Positions 34,480 to 46,215 of a stretch of 64,000 bases of DNA are shown piece by piece. The stretch lies in NCBI GenBank assembly GCA_000827495.1, contig KN817526.1:620001-684000 (forward strand), written 5' to 3'. The notes beneath the pieces were generated by a model that saw only the letters and a program-made list of their open reading frames with translations, was not told the origin of the DNA and did not search any database. How positions within the stretch are numbered: position 1 is the stretch's first letter; each line of letters begins with the position of its first letter. Position numbers and translations under genes: made by a program. Origin of the DNA: Hypholoma sublateritium FD-334 SS-4 (Eukaryota > Basidiomycota > Agaricomycetes > Agaricales > Strophariaceae).

Positions 34480-37379
34480 ATGAACCCGCCCAATGACTTG
34501 GAGGTATGTTTTGTTCAAAATCGTATAACATGCAACTTCCATACTAATTAGAGCTAGGTCGAATTGGAGGAAGCGCTGGATGACGACAATTTCTCGTTTT
34601 CTGGGAATTTCTTTCACGCTGACCTTCTCTCTTCATCTCCAAATCCATACCTTAACATAACCGGCTTGGGAATTGTTGGTCTTCCGCTCAGTGAGCGCGA
34701 TGCCAAGGCGATTATTCCGTGTGCCACACTCGCGCCCTTTGGCAAGGGTGAACGTACCGTTGTCGACAAAGAAGTCCGCGACACCTGGGAGATCGAGCCC
34801 GCGAAAATATCCTTTGCGAACCCACAGTGGGACAAATACGTGAAAGACGTAGTTTGTGTGGAAGTGTGTAAAGCTCTGGGTGTCAACCTGGTCAATGCAC
34901 GACCGAGCATGGAACTTTATAAGATGTTGTTATATGAAAAGGGTTCTCAGTTCGTGTTTCTCCTTCATTTCGCATTACTACTTTCTGAAACGAATTACAG
35001 CATTTTACCACATCAAGAGCTCGTATATCATTGCCATTACATTTTCTGAAACTGAGAGCCGTTCAACAGCTCCCAAAAGGCGAATGGAATGTTCGCAACT
35101 GTCATCATTGTCCTTCCTTCCGCATATACTGGGGGACAAGTGATTCTGTCTCACTCGTCGAAAAGAGAAACGATAGATTTCTCGAAAGACTCCTTCCTTT
35201 CCACAGCACTCCTTGCTTGGTATACGGATGTCAAGCATGAAGTCAAGGAAGTTACCTCCGGTTACCGTCTTGCTCTCTCTTACAACCTTATCCATACCGC
35301 ATCGCCTGGAGCTCCTTGTCCTGCCTTGCCTGACGTGTCGAATTCTGTAGTGGGGCTCCGAGGCGTCCTTGAAAAATGGCGTGACGGAAAGTATGACGAG
35401 CGTCCTGAGCCCCGAGTGATGGCTTGCCTTTTGGACCACCAATACAGTGCCTTCAACCTCAAAGACGGAACCAAGGCGCTCAAAGGCAGCGACGCACACA
35501 AATTGTCACTCATTCAACCGCTTGCAGAGGGACTCGGTTTCATGGTTGGGATCGCCAACTTGAGCTATCATGTGGCTGGTCCGGCCGATGATTGTGGTGG
35601 ATATCGTAGGCACCGTCGGTATGATTACTACCATGACGAAGGAGAAACACCGGATATGATAGAAATCGAGTCCAGAACCACGAGAATTGAAGGCCTGGTG
35701 AATTCTGACGGCTCTCCTTTGATCCCGATTGGACAGGTGAACCTCGACGACGACTGTTTGATACCCCGGGATCCATCCGAGGATGAAAGCCCTGATGAAC
35801 AGGAATATGAAGGCTACATGGGAAATGTACGATACTCCTATTCACCTCATTTTTTTCTGGACCTGAACTATCTCATCTTTTGCTCAGTGGGCTGGCCAAG
35901 TCGAACATTGTGAGTACCATGATGTCGTTTCTCAACATGGATTATGAACTGAAAATTGCCAGGGTACCGACGTACGGTATTCGTCCTTGTGCAGAAATCC
36001 AAGGTTGACGAGATATGCTATAAGGCCGGCGGTGTTGCTTATGCCCACATACGCCTGACGAAGTCCTCCGCAATCCCTCCGACAGATGAAGACCGACTTT
36101 GGGCAACACGACTCCTTCAAAATAGCGCAACATTGAACCAAGCCTACGTGCTAACATTAATGGATTATGCTTGAAAGTAGCAGGATTTGAATCTTTGGAA
36201 GGGCGTAATGAAATGCTCTGCGTCTACATTGAAGATATATTGGATGCGCAGGCCAAACGACAGCTTACTTCAACATCGTCGAAAGAGGTGCCCAAAATCA
36301 ATGATGTGGATGCCGTTCCCGCAAGCCCTCGCATCCAGGAGGGCTCCGAGCTCAATTCGACTGCCATTGTCCTCGACAAAATAATTAAATTGTGTCTTGA
36401 CACTGCTCCCACGCAATGGTCGGACGCTCACGAACGGGGACCTTACAACTATTCATCCTACGGCCATCTAATTTCACTACCACTTGGCCCGCAAAATGTC
36501 AAGATCATGCGCATCATTGAGATCATGGAACACGCGATAATGAGTGCCGACATGGACGTTATCAAGAGGTTGTTTGTCGACATCCTCAAATCACCTGGGG
36601 AAACGGCCACTAAATTTGTCCAGATATACACTCCCTTAATCCCGCGTCTGAAGGACTCATTGGCCAAGAACAATATCGATCTCAATACGCCGCCGTTTGT
36701 CTCTTCGGTGCAAATATTGATTGGCTTGTACCTGCATCACGTTCTTGGACAAATGAACCACATGTCCACCGCTGGCCTCCGTAAAATTGGCTGCGGGTGT
36801 ACGGACTGCCAACCACTCGACGCGTTTATAATGGATCCTACCACAACGACGACGACATTTCGATTAGTACAAAAATGCCGTCTGCATCTGGAACAGCGTG
36901 TAACATCCGCCAGTGATCTGTGCACATTCACAACAATTAGGTCAGGTAGTCCGCACGGCGTGCAAGTGACGAAACGCCCCCAGGTCGTAGCTGCGGCTAC
37001 GTGGGGTCATCGGCAAAGGGCTGCGCGGACGTTCCTGTTGTCTATCGGCACCAGTGCTGACCTTGCTCGGATAATGGGCGCCCGCTATCCAGAAATAGGC
37101 ATGGCGCTTATGGGAACCCGGCATTTTGGCAGTGTTCAGGCGGAGTTTGAGGAACTGGAGAAAAGCAGCCGCGTTCAAGCTGCGACAACCCTCGGCGTGG
37201 GTCCTTCCGATGCATCACATGCAGTGACCAGTGCTGCCCAAGTTGGACTCTCGACGGCGGCAACCTCGTCTACGATTCCTGCTGCAAACACCACGCCTCA
37301 TATGGCCGGTACAAAGAGGAAAAGTAACCTTCCAGCTGGTATCCAACTGGGCCCTGTCATCGACTTGACTAGCCCGTGA
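34480..37379 (+). pseudogene. P4H-type 2OG-Fe(II) oxygenase-like gene, copy 1, decaying
   Basis: By comparison with the intact copy at 46702-50766, exons are 34480-34503, 34558-34949, 35001-35018, 35070-35826, 35888-35909 and 35963 onward. The dioxygenase core is complete: PHQD carries the HxD on the 18-nt exon, the distal His codon is at 35236-35238, and SGYRLALSYN supplies the 2OG-binding Arg. Damage follows. TGA at 36172-36174 and TAG at 36178-36180 interrupt the segment corresponding to YALKWED. About 0.48 kb, including two introns, is missing relative to the other copies, with the join near 36230. The downstream part (about 36230-37379) is open but in another frame. The donor after the HxD exon is GC (35019). 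A truncated 474-residue protein containing the oxygenase core could still be made. N terminus only 8 residues before the conserved domain. Confidence 0.75.
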
Positions 37380-37921
37380 TTCATTCTCGTAGAATCTCCT
37401 CTTGCTTGGGTTATTGCGATTTCGTCAGTGCCAGTTTTGAAGTTCTCGATATCATTGTCTTCCTTGGATACCGTTATAATTGTGTTTTGTACCATATTTC
37501 CAAGCGCCCACTAATTACACATGTCGTATATTTCCCTCATATAAACAATAATATCTTGAAAAAGTAAAGTACAAGCATTTGGGCTTGATTTGAGCGAGTG
37601 CTTGGCGAGTACAATCGGGATTCGGCGCCTCTTTTGTCAGGCCCAAATAGGAACGACCACGTGGTTATGTAATTAGTTCAAGTTGGCGCGTTTTCCGCTT
37701 TTGCGCCTCGTCTCCAACTTGTCTCTTGAATCTCGCCAAAATCTCGCTCGAATTATCTGGATTTGGCTGCCCGAATTCATTGCGTGAGGCTGCTATCTGT
37801 ACCCCTTCATACATAGGCAAAATTCGAAAGACCGCATCCACCGATTCAACCGGTAATAATTAGAAATTTAGTCAGGGAAGAAGCAAGGAAGAAGCCAGTA
37901 CTTGGTACTACCACTCTCATC
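37380..37921. other. Intergenic region between oxygenase copies 1 and 2
   Basis: About 540 bases with a palindromic E-box CACGTG at 37658-37663. It is followed by TTCAAGTTGGCGCG, a block shared with the upstream region of copy 1. No ORF. Confidence 0.5.
37658..37663. promoter_or_regulatory. CACGTG E-box upstream of oxygenase copy 2
   Basis: Perfect 6-bp palindrome about 260 bases before the ATG, a consensus site for bHLH-type regulators. The intact copy has the same motif at 46595-46600. The degenerate first copy has CACATG at the corresponding place. Function inferred only from motif and conservation. Confidence 0.35.
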
Positions 37922-40900
37922 ATGAGCTTGCATTCCACTGCGGGGTATACCCCATCATCAATGACGGAATCAGGGCGTATGGGTGACGATGACGATACAT
38001 CCTCCGTAATTTCCAACGGAGTGTGTTTCCAGGTCAGTTGGCACTAGAGTTTACCATTCATACGGTTCTCCGTGTGCTCAAACTCGAACCAGGAAGAACT
38101 TGAAGAGCTCTGGAAGACCGCAATTTTTCCTATCCCGGAAGTTTTTATCACGCAGATCTCCTACCCTCAGCTCCGAATCCCTATTTCGCCATTTCTGGCT
38201 TAGGGATTGTCGGGCTACCACTAAATGATCGCGACGCCAAGGGGATAATTTCCTGTGCCACGCTCGCACCCTTCGGGAAGGGTGAACGCACCCTCATCGA
38301 TAAGGACATTCGAAACACATGGGAGATTGATTCGTCCAGAATATCATTTGCAAATCATAAATGGGCTAAGTATTTAAGAGACGAAGTTTGTATCGAAGTG
38401 TGCAAATCCCTAGGCGTCAATTTGGGCGACAATCCTCCGCAGTTGGAACTGTACAAATTGTTATTGTATGAAAAGGGGTCTCAGTGCGTATATATATTCT
38501 TACTACACCTCAATGGCATTGCAGGTCTGATCAAATTTATTTCAGTTTTTTGCCACATCAAGAGTGCGTATTTTATTTTTGAGTTTACTTTATATTTTCC
38601 AAACTCAGGACATCACAAAATAGCACCCAGAAGGTAAATGGAATGTTTGCCACTGTGATCATAGTCCTTCCCTCTGCGTACACGGGAGGACAAGTGGTTC
38701 TGTCTCATTCATCGATGAAAAAGACGATCGACTTCTCGAAAATTTCACCGACTTCTACCGCACTCCTTGCCTGGTACACAGACGTCAAAGACGAAGTCAA
38801 AGAAGTAACCTCTGGCTATCGCCTTGCTCTCTCGTACAATCTCGTCAATGTTGCGTCGTCTAGAGCTCCACGTCATACAATGCCTGATATGTTGAAATCA
38901 CCATCTCTACTCCGAAAAGTGCTGAAGAAATGGCGCGCCAAAAAGTACGATGAATTCGAAGGTTCCAATCCGCGTGTGGCAGCTTGCCTTCTTAAACACG
39001 AATATAGCCCCGAAAACCTTAAAGATGGACTCAAAGCGCTCAAAGGAGCCGACGCACACAAAGTTTCATTCATTCGTCCCGCTGCAGAGGAACTGGGATT
39101 TATGGTTGGAGTTGCAAGTTTGAATTATTACGAGACTGGAGAAGGTGATGACTACGGTGGATACAGATACCGCTCATATTACCATGATGACTATGACAAT
39201 GAAGACGAAGACGACGACGCTCACGACGGAGGACCAAACATGGTTGAAGTTGAATCTACCAGAGTGAATATCGAAGGTCTCGTTGACTCGGATGGCTTGC
39301 TTCTACTCTCTGAAGGGCAGATTGCTCTGGACGATAGGTGCCTCATCCCTAAGCACGCATTCAAAGACGTAGTACCCGATGACGTGGAATATGAGGGCTA
39401 CCTGGGAAATGTTTGATATTTCCTGTTTTGATGTCATGTATATTTGCCCTGACGTTTTAACTCTTCAGCAATCAGGGAACGTTGAACACTGTAAGTCGCG
39501 GAGCATCTATTACCGACAAATATTGAAGCTGCATCTTCTAGGGTATCAGCGAACGGCTCTTGTGCTTATTCGGAAATCTGAGGTTGACGACATATGCTAT
39601 GAAGCCGGTGGCGCTTCCTTTGCCTTCGAACGTCTGGAGAAGTCATCGACAACTGCTCCTACTGATCAAGACAGGCGCTGGGCCATGTGCCTTCTCCAAA
39701 AGCACATGGTTATGAGCAAATTACACGCACTGACGCTGATTGACTATGCCTTCAAATGGAAAGACCTTGATATCTGGAAAGGAGTAATGAGATGCCCTAC
39801 CTCAACGTTCGAGAATATTGATACCGCTTTGTTATTGGAAGCGTGGAAATTATTCTCCTTTGAAGCCGTTTGCCTTAGGTGAGTATTAGGCTACTAGTGT
39901 GTTGGCGGTGAAGGATTCTCACGCATTCCGTAGCTTCGAAGAGTTTCTCGCTCGTTCTAGGGATCTGCAGGAACGAATGCAATTTATCTACAGCCTCCCG
40001 GCGCAATGCGCCAGCAGTGAGCTACAGAAAGTACGCACCTGGTGTCGGAAGGAGTCTAACAAGATACTTTCTTCGTATAATCCGATCAACATGAAAGATA
40101 TACCAGTCATCATGTCCGTCATCCGTACTGATGGGCTAGAGGCATTTGCACGGACGTAAGTGTCTCCTTTATAAATAATATTAATCCGACCAGTGTTTTG
40201 ATTGGTGACTGTGTAGGATGATGCCAAACCTTCTAAAAAAACCGAGCAGCTACGACTTCTTATTGGCTCTTCGCAAAGCTCTATTCGATGAGCGACAATC
40301 TATTCTAGACCGGCAGGCTGACCCCCAACCAGCATATTCACTACTGGAGGAGGAACCGCAGACTACTGATGAAGTTCTCCGTGACCTCGGAGCAAGTTCA
40401 GTTATCCAGGAAGATCTAGACCTCAACCCAACTGTGACTCTTCTCAATAAAGTGACGAAACTCTGCCTAGACACTGCTGCGACGCAATGGTTTGATACCG
40501 ACGAACATCGGCACCAAATCTTCCACCAGCGCTCCCCTCATAACTCAAAAATCAAACGAATCATCGAGATCATTGAACATGCCGTTGGAACCAGTGATAT
40601 GGATTTAACCAAAACATTGCTCGTTGATATCCTCAAAGCACCAGGCGAGAAACCCATCACGTTTATTCAAATATATACTCCCTTGATCCCACGTCTTAAA
40701 GCCTTGCTTGCAAAGATGAACCTCGATCTTGAAGCCCCTCCCTACATCTCCTTCATACAGATACTGATTGGTTCTTACTTGCACGACGTCCTAGGAGCGA
40801 AGATTGATCTACCCCCAAAAGGTCTCCGTAAAATTGGCTGTGGTTGCGCCGACTGTAAGCCTCTAGATGTATTTATTCTCAATCCCACCACGACGACCAC

Positions 40901-41450
40901 AACATTTCCAATGGCGCAAATGCGTCGCTCGCATCTTGAACAGCGTATAACATCAGCCGGCGCCGATCTGTGTACGTTCACGACAATCAAGTCCGGCAGT
41001 CCGCATATCTAAGAGGTAAAGAAGCGCCCCGAGATTATATCTGCGTGTACGTGGGTCCAGAGGAAAAAGGCGGCGAAGACTTTCCTGGCATCCATCGGCA
41101 CCGACGCCGACATTGCGCGAATAATGGGTGCCCGCTACCCAGAAGTCAAAGCGGCACTGAAGGGGACCCGCCTCTTTGGTACTGTTCAATCTGCAGGCGA
41201 TACTTTAGCTTTGACCAGTCAGACTCACGCTACGCCAATTCTTGCTGCCAGCTATTCCAGGGAGCCCACTGGGGTGACTATTCTACCAACAGCTTCATCG
41301 TCATCTACACATTGGGACCACGTCTCTTCTGCCCATATAGTAGCTGATACCCAGGTAGTAGCTGGTACCAAGAGGAAGAGCAGCTTTCCCGGGCCAGCGG
41401 GCATTCCATTGGGACCAATTGTCGACCTGACAGGAGACGATGATCCATGA
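37922..41450 (+). pseudogene. P4H-type 2OG-Fe(II) oxygenase-like gene, copy 2, catalytically altered and decaying
   Basis: Exons by comparison with the intact copy: 37922-38032, 38093-38483, 38546-38563, 38624-39410, 39469-39490, 39542-39878, 39934-40155, 40217-41450. Three lesions are visible. First, exon 2 lacks one base near 38105-38115; the conserved sequence (NFSYPG... GLGIVGLP) continues in another frame, so the plain splice gives an early stop, though a shifted GT-AG pair could rescue the frame. Second, the distal iron-ligand position is Asp (GAC, 38790-38792) where the other copies have His (KDEVKE versus KHEVKE), while HxD (PHQD) remains. Third, TAA at 41010-41012 interrupts the C-terminal region, after which the same frame continues to 41450. 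The C-terminal CGCADC cluster is kept. Probably non-functional as a dioxygenase. Confidence 0.75.
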
Positions 41451-41946
41451 GAATAACCTCAATATTGATGGAGTTCTGACCGGACACAATCCAACCTTCA
41501 GCCATTTATCTGTTTTCGATTTAACAGTAGTACATAATTGCCTTGAACCGGTTCAAAATTCGAATATCATTGATTTAAACGTACTTAATTTCATACCTTT
41601 TTCTTGTTTGCACGCTTGCCGTCGTACAATATTGGCATTATCATTTCTACAAATTTAATCTGTCACAACAATGGCTATCCATACCTGTGGAAGGTGGTGG
41701 TGTAAGTACTACTTAGCGTCATTTCTACTGGCCGAAGGTGGTCTGAAGCAATTGAATGTCAGCGGCCATTGTCACTTTCAGTGGCTGGGTGTGCACACAG
41801 CCACTCGGCAGACCACTTGCTTCAACTCTTTCAACTTGAAGTTTGTCATTGGTTTGTCACTACTGACTTGTTACTGACTCGCACCAACTTACTACTGACT
41901 CGAACGCAAACGGTATCGGACGGGCTTCGTGACAACTGAGGTGGAT
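41451..41946. other. Intergenic region
   Basis: About 500 bases between oxygenase copy 2 and the glomulin-like gene. Two direct repeats of the type TTACTACTGACTCG lie near 41860-41905. No gene recognised. Confidence 0.45.
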
Positions 41947-43981
41947 ATGGTTGAAAGGGAGCTCACAGATGCTCTAAATTTATCGGAGCAATGCTCAGAT
42001 GAAGTGAGTCTTCGAAATCCACCTCGTGAAGATAAATCAATACGACCACGCTAGGAAGTTACATCCAGCATCGCTGGCCTGCTGATGTCGGCTGTTCACG
42101 ATGCCAACCCACCGAAGAGCCTTGCGGATGTCTACCATATCATAACCACATTTAGAGCGACATCTTATCTGGTTCGATCTTCATTGCCGCGCCCTTTAGA
42201 CTGAGTGACTTACAAGAATGCCAGGATCCCCTCAATATGATTCCATTGCTTTTGCCTTGCGACGATTTTGAGGCCAGGAACATCATCGCACTGATTGGAA
42301 ATTGCAGCTCAGCAAAGGAAGTAGTGATGACTGTACAAGAAGCAATGGAACGCTTGGAGCGGGCGCTAGAAAGGGAAGACGACGACGACGAGAAAGATGA
42401 AGCCAAAGATGAGGACGTGTTACATTCCAGGAAACAGAATTCGACGATCATACAATTTCTGATTTTAATTGAACTTTACTCGTCTGGTGAGCCATGGATC
42501 CATCGCTACTTTTCCACCTACTAATTCATACGTTCAAGCCATTCCAAGGATTAAACTTCGTCACAAGACAGCCTCCGACACTTTGAGGCCTCTCCTAGAT
42601 GAATTAGAGAATGTTGCAAGTCTCGCCAGCTCGCATTCAACACAGAATGAAGCCTGTGATATCTTGTCAAGCATTTCCAAGCTTTCGATTAACATTGACA
42701 AGTGGGTGGCATCCAATGCTACCGATGGATCAAAGGATGATCGCGCTACGTGCAAAGTATATCCGTCACGCCTTTTTGTTTAACATATAATGACTCGGAG
42801 ACAAGGCTATCATAGGCGGTGTCCTGGATCGCTCCCTTCTCATTTGTAGGCATGGGCTGCATACATCTATCGCACAGCGTACTTTAGAGAAGTGCTTTCC
42901 TCGACTAGCATCGAGATCAGCAACGGGAACTTCTGGAGGTTCAGGAGAAAGTGCTGTTATGGAATGGCTTGTGAGCATTTTCCTCTATTTTTCACGCTCG
43001 TACTCAAGCTATTTAGGATGCACATCATTCTTTGGGTTTCCAGTTTGTCTCTCTGGATCGGCTGGCTTCTCCAAGTGACCTCATCTTCTACGCATACAGT
43101 CCCCCTGCCCCGATTGATCTGGAAAAACTGCTGGCTTTCATCATTCCTGCGCTTATAGCTTCCATACAAACAAACGAGTTCTTAAACGAGTCGCTTGCTG
43201 TACTCATAACATATCTACATGCCTGGCAAACGACTAAACCCACCGCCAGCCTCCCACACGATATCACGATCCCGCTTTGTGGTCTCCTTCCTTCCATTGC
43301 AAGCGCCCATCTTGATCCGTCTGTGCGACACCAAACGTTCCGCGTTCTTTCCTTGTTACTGTCCGTGGCGGACCCTTGGCTTCGTTTTCAAAATCTTGTC
43401 GAATACACGCGAGATTCGGAATATCCGCAAATGCGCGTGGCCGCAGTTGGTCTGGTCAAAGACACTTTAATCAAGTCGTTGTCGAGCCCCAATGCAAAAG
43501 ATGATCCCTTCTGTAGCCTCTTATTCTTACGGAGCTTTGGTCCTATCCTTTTCCGTCCAGACCCACATGATCTTCTTTCAGAAACTTTAACGCTCGATCA
43601 ATTCCAAGAGACCCTTGAACCTGGGAGACTGGTTGAATGCCTGTCGCTTTACTATGTCCTCATCCAGCGAGACGCCTCAAACGCGGTATGTGACTCAGTG
43701 TCGTCTGTGGCTTCTATCTTACTTTCTTCATAGACTGGTATTCGAGATAAAGATGTGCAAAATTCAATCGAACATACATTTCTGTCACCCCTCCGAGCCA
43801 GTGTTGAGCGGTGGATGGCAACTTCTGATGGGATGGAGGGTATGCGGATTTTCTCGACGAGGAACGAATGACGTAAACTAAAACAATTACACTAGGTCAT
43901 CTCCACAACGTCACCCCTATCATTTCTCTGAAAATATGCCTGGAGAGGGTAGACACAGCAATAGCAAATATCTCGAAATAA
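41947..43981 (+). CDS. Glomulin/ALF4/YAP-binding (Ybp)-family protein
   Basis: Eight-exon model: 41947-42003, 42055-42171, 42225-42486, 42539-42756, 42806-42970, 43017-43685, 43734-43839, 43896-43981; 559 aa. Assigned from resemblance to the YAP-binding/ALF4/glomulin family: an early QDPL-type segment followed by CDDFEARNIIALIGNCSSAKEVVMTVQEAMERL, an acidic Asp/Glu loop, IPRIKLRHKT-SDTLRPLLDELE, and a C-terminal helical-repeat region with SDLIFYAYSPP. Members include yeast Ybp1/Ybp2 (stress response, kinetochore) and human glomulin (cullin-RING ligase inhibitor); which role applies here is unknown. The second intron (42172-42224) is the weakest part: the sequence it removes could also be coding, with a one-base frameshift instead. 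The gene interrupts the permease/oxygenase cluster and is unrelated to it by sequence. Confidence 0.75.
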
Positions 43982-44228
43982 GCAAGTTTTTTCACACTGC
44001 CGACGGAACTACAAAGAAAATCCATGACTCAAAGTGAGGGAGATGCCGGGCCGGTAGATCCGCCCTTGATCAACAGCTAAGAGCTTGCGGTATTTTAGGC
44101 GTTCGAGTGGAGATAAGTACCTCGAAAAAGGGTAAAATCCGGGCGTCTCTCCCGGTTGAGATAAAGGCGAATTTAAGGTGTAGTTGAAGTCGTGGAACGA
44201 TCTGGATCATCTTTTTACATCCACCTCC

Positions 44229-46215
44229 ATGGCTTCCGTCTCACGGGCAAGCCCTCCTGCAGGCTTTGAAGAAGAGAAAGGCCCAACATGGGAAGCAACC
44301 CACGACTATGCCAGTGATACATCTTCCAAGAATTGGCTGGTGAACAAGCTCTTGACATGGGGCGTGGAAGAACGGGGTCAGTCCCTATCTCTTGCTTTAG
44401 TGCGCCACGATTAAGCAGAGGTAGGAATCAACCCGGTCCCCATCGATGAGCGTGTAGGCCATCCGTACAGCAAGATCTTCTTCATCTGGTTCTCAATGAA
44501 CGTAAATATCCTCTCGTATGTCTGACATGGCTATATCGTCCGCGAACTTGGAACTGAAAACCTCCAGCTTCTCCGCAGGAACTCTCGGGCCCGCGGTCTT
44601 TGGCCTGGGACTGCGGGATACCTGCTTGTCGATACTGTTCTTCAACATGCTGTGCTGTGCCTTTCCGGCGTATATGTGAGTACCCTGCTGGTGGGATAAG
44701 TACGCGCATAAAACGCTGATAATCTCTTATCTAGTGGGACGTGGGGTCCGAAATTGGGCATGCGGCAGATGGTCATATCCCGCTATTCATTTGGGTGGGT
44801 ATCTCTGTCTTTTGCTTTCTGTCATATCGCTGAAAGGAGTATCAGCTATTATGGTGTAATTGTGCCCTGCGTCATGAATCTGATCACAATGGTTGGGTTC
44901 TCTATACTGAACAGTATAGTGGGCGGGCAGGCGCTGGCCAGTGTATCGAGCGACAATCTGAGCTGGTCGTTAGTATTCCGATCTATCAAAGAGTAAGCGT
45001 TCAGCTCTGATTACTTGCTTTGTTAACAGAGTTGGGATCGTCGTCATTGCGGTTATCTCTTTACTCGTCTCTTTTTGTGGAATTACTGTTCTGAACTGGT
45101 GCGTACTTCAATCACTCTCGATGAAATAACACAAACCATTGATGCCTAGGTATGAGCGTATTGCCTGGATACCAGTTGTCGTTACCTTCGTCGTCGCACT
45201 TGGAGTTGGTGGAAAACATCTGTCCGATCCTCCGCCCTTTGTACCAGCGACTGCCCCAGCTATCTTGTCGTTTGCATCCACACTCGCGGGATTTTCAATT
45301 ACTTATTCCGGTCTTGCCTGCGATTTTTCGAGTTATTATCGACCAAATGCCTCGAGGTGAGCAGGTTTGCTTCCGCACTCTGCGTGGGAGACTTATTCGA
45401 CGTTATGCAGCTGGAAAATGTTTCTCTCCGCATATATAGGACTTTTGATACCCCTTGTATGTTCTTCAGAAACGATATTTGGTGACCAACTCCGTTAACT
45501 CCCATTTACTCAGATAACCATCCAGTGCTTAGGCGCGGCTGTTGCTGTCGCAGTCTCAGATGTCCCCGACTGGGAAACGGGATACGCGGGTGGAAATGTT
45601 GGAGGACTGCTGGAAGCTATGCTTCATCCCGTCGGAGGCTTTGGTAAATTCTTGACTGTCTTGTTGAGCCTATCAGTCGCTGCGAATATTGCTGCCACGT
45701 TCTATTCGATCTCTATTAACATGCAGATTCTTATCCCTTCGCTTGTCGTTGTTCCCCGATATGTGTTTTCCATTGTGGCCACAGCAATGTGAGTCTTCTG
45801 CCCAGGTTCCTACCTGCCTATTGTTTATATCACTTCTAGTGTCGTTCCCCTGTCAATTGTGGGTGCACATCGATTCTACGATACGCTGGTCAACTTCCTA
45901 GGCCTTATTGGCTACTGGTCGGCCGCCTATGTCGCAATCATCCTCATCGAGCACCTAGTGTGTCGCAAAAATGACCCCTCGCTGTATAACCCACGCGCAT
46001 GGAATGTACCCGCTCTCCTGCCGACTGGCATCGCTGCGATTGCAGCTGGGGTAGGCTGCTTCGGCCTCGTAATTCCCTCTATGGAACAGGTATGGTTTAC
46101 TGGCCCGATTGCGAAGACCACGGGAGACATCGGGTTCGAGATCGCGTTTGTGACGAGCGCGGCACTATATCTGCCACTGAGATGGCTCGAAATCAGGTGG
46201 CGTGGGTTCGTATAG
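44229..46215 (+). CDS. Purine-cytosine permease (FCY2-like, NCS1), copy D
   Basis: Ten exons: 44229-44376, 44425-44515, 44568-44675, 44735-44794, 44846-44968, 45030-45098, 45150-45356, 45411-45456, 45514-45788, 45840-46215; 500 aa. Exon lengths are identical to copy C and the proteins are close. Signatures: TWGPKLGMRQMVISRYSFG, GGQALASVSSDNLSW, YAGGNVGGLLEAMLHPVGGFG, GAHRFYDTLVNFLGLIGYW. All introns are GT-AG. Expected to be a 12-helix plasma-membrane nucleobase/H+ symporter. It lies immediately upstream of the intact oxygenase, as copy C lies upstream of the damaged ones, which supports block duplication. The start codon is in a good context (CTCCATGG). Confidence 0.95.
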
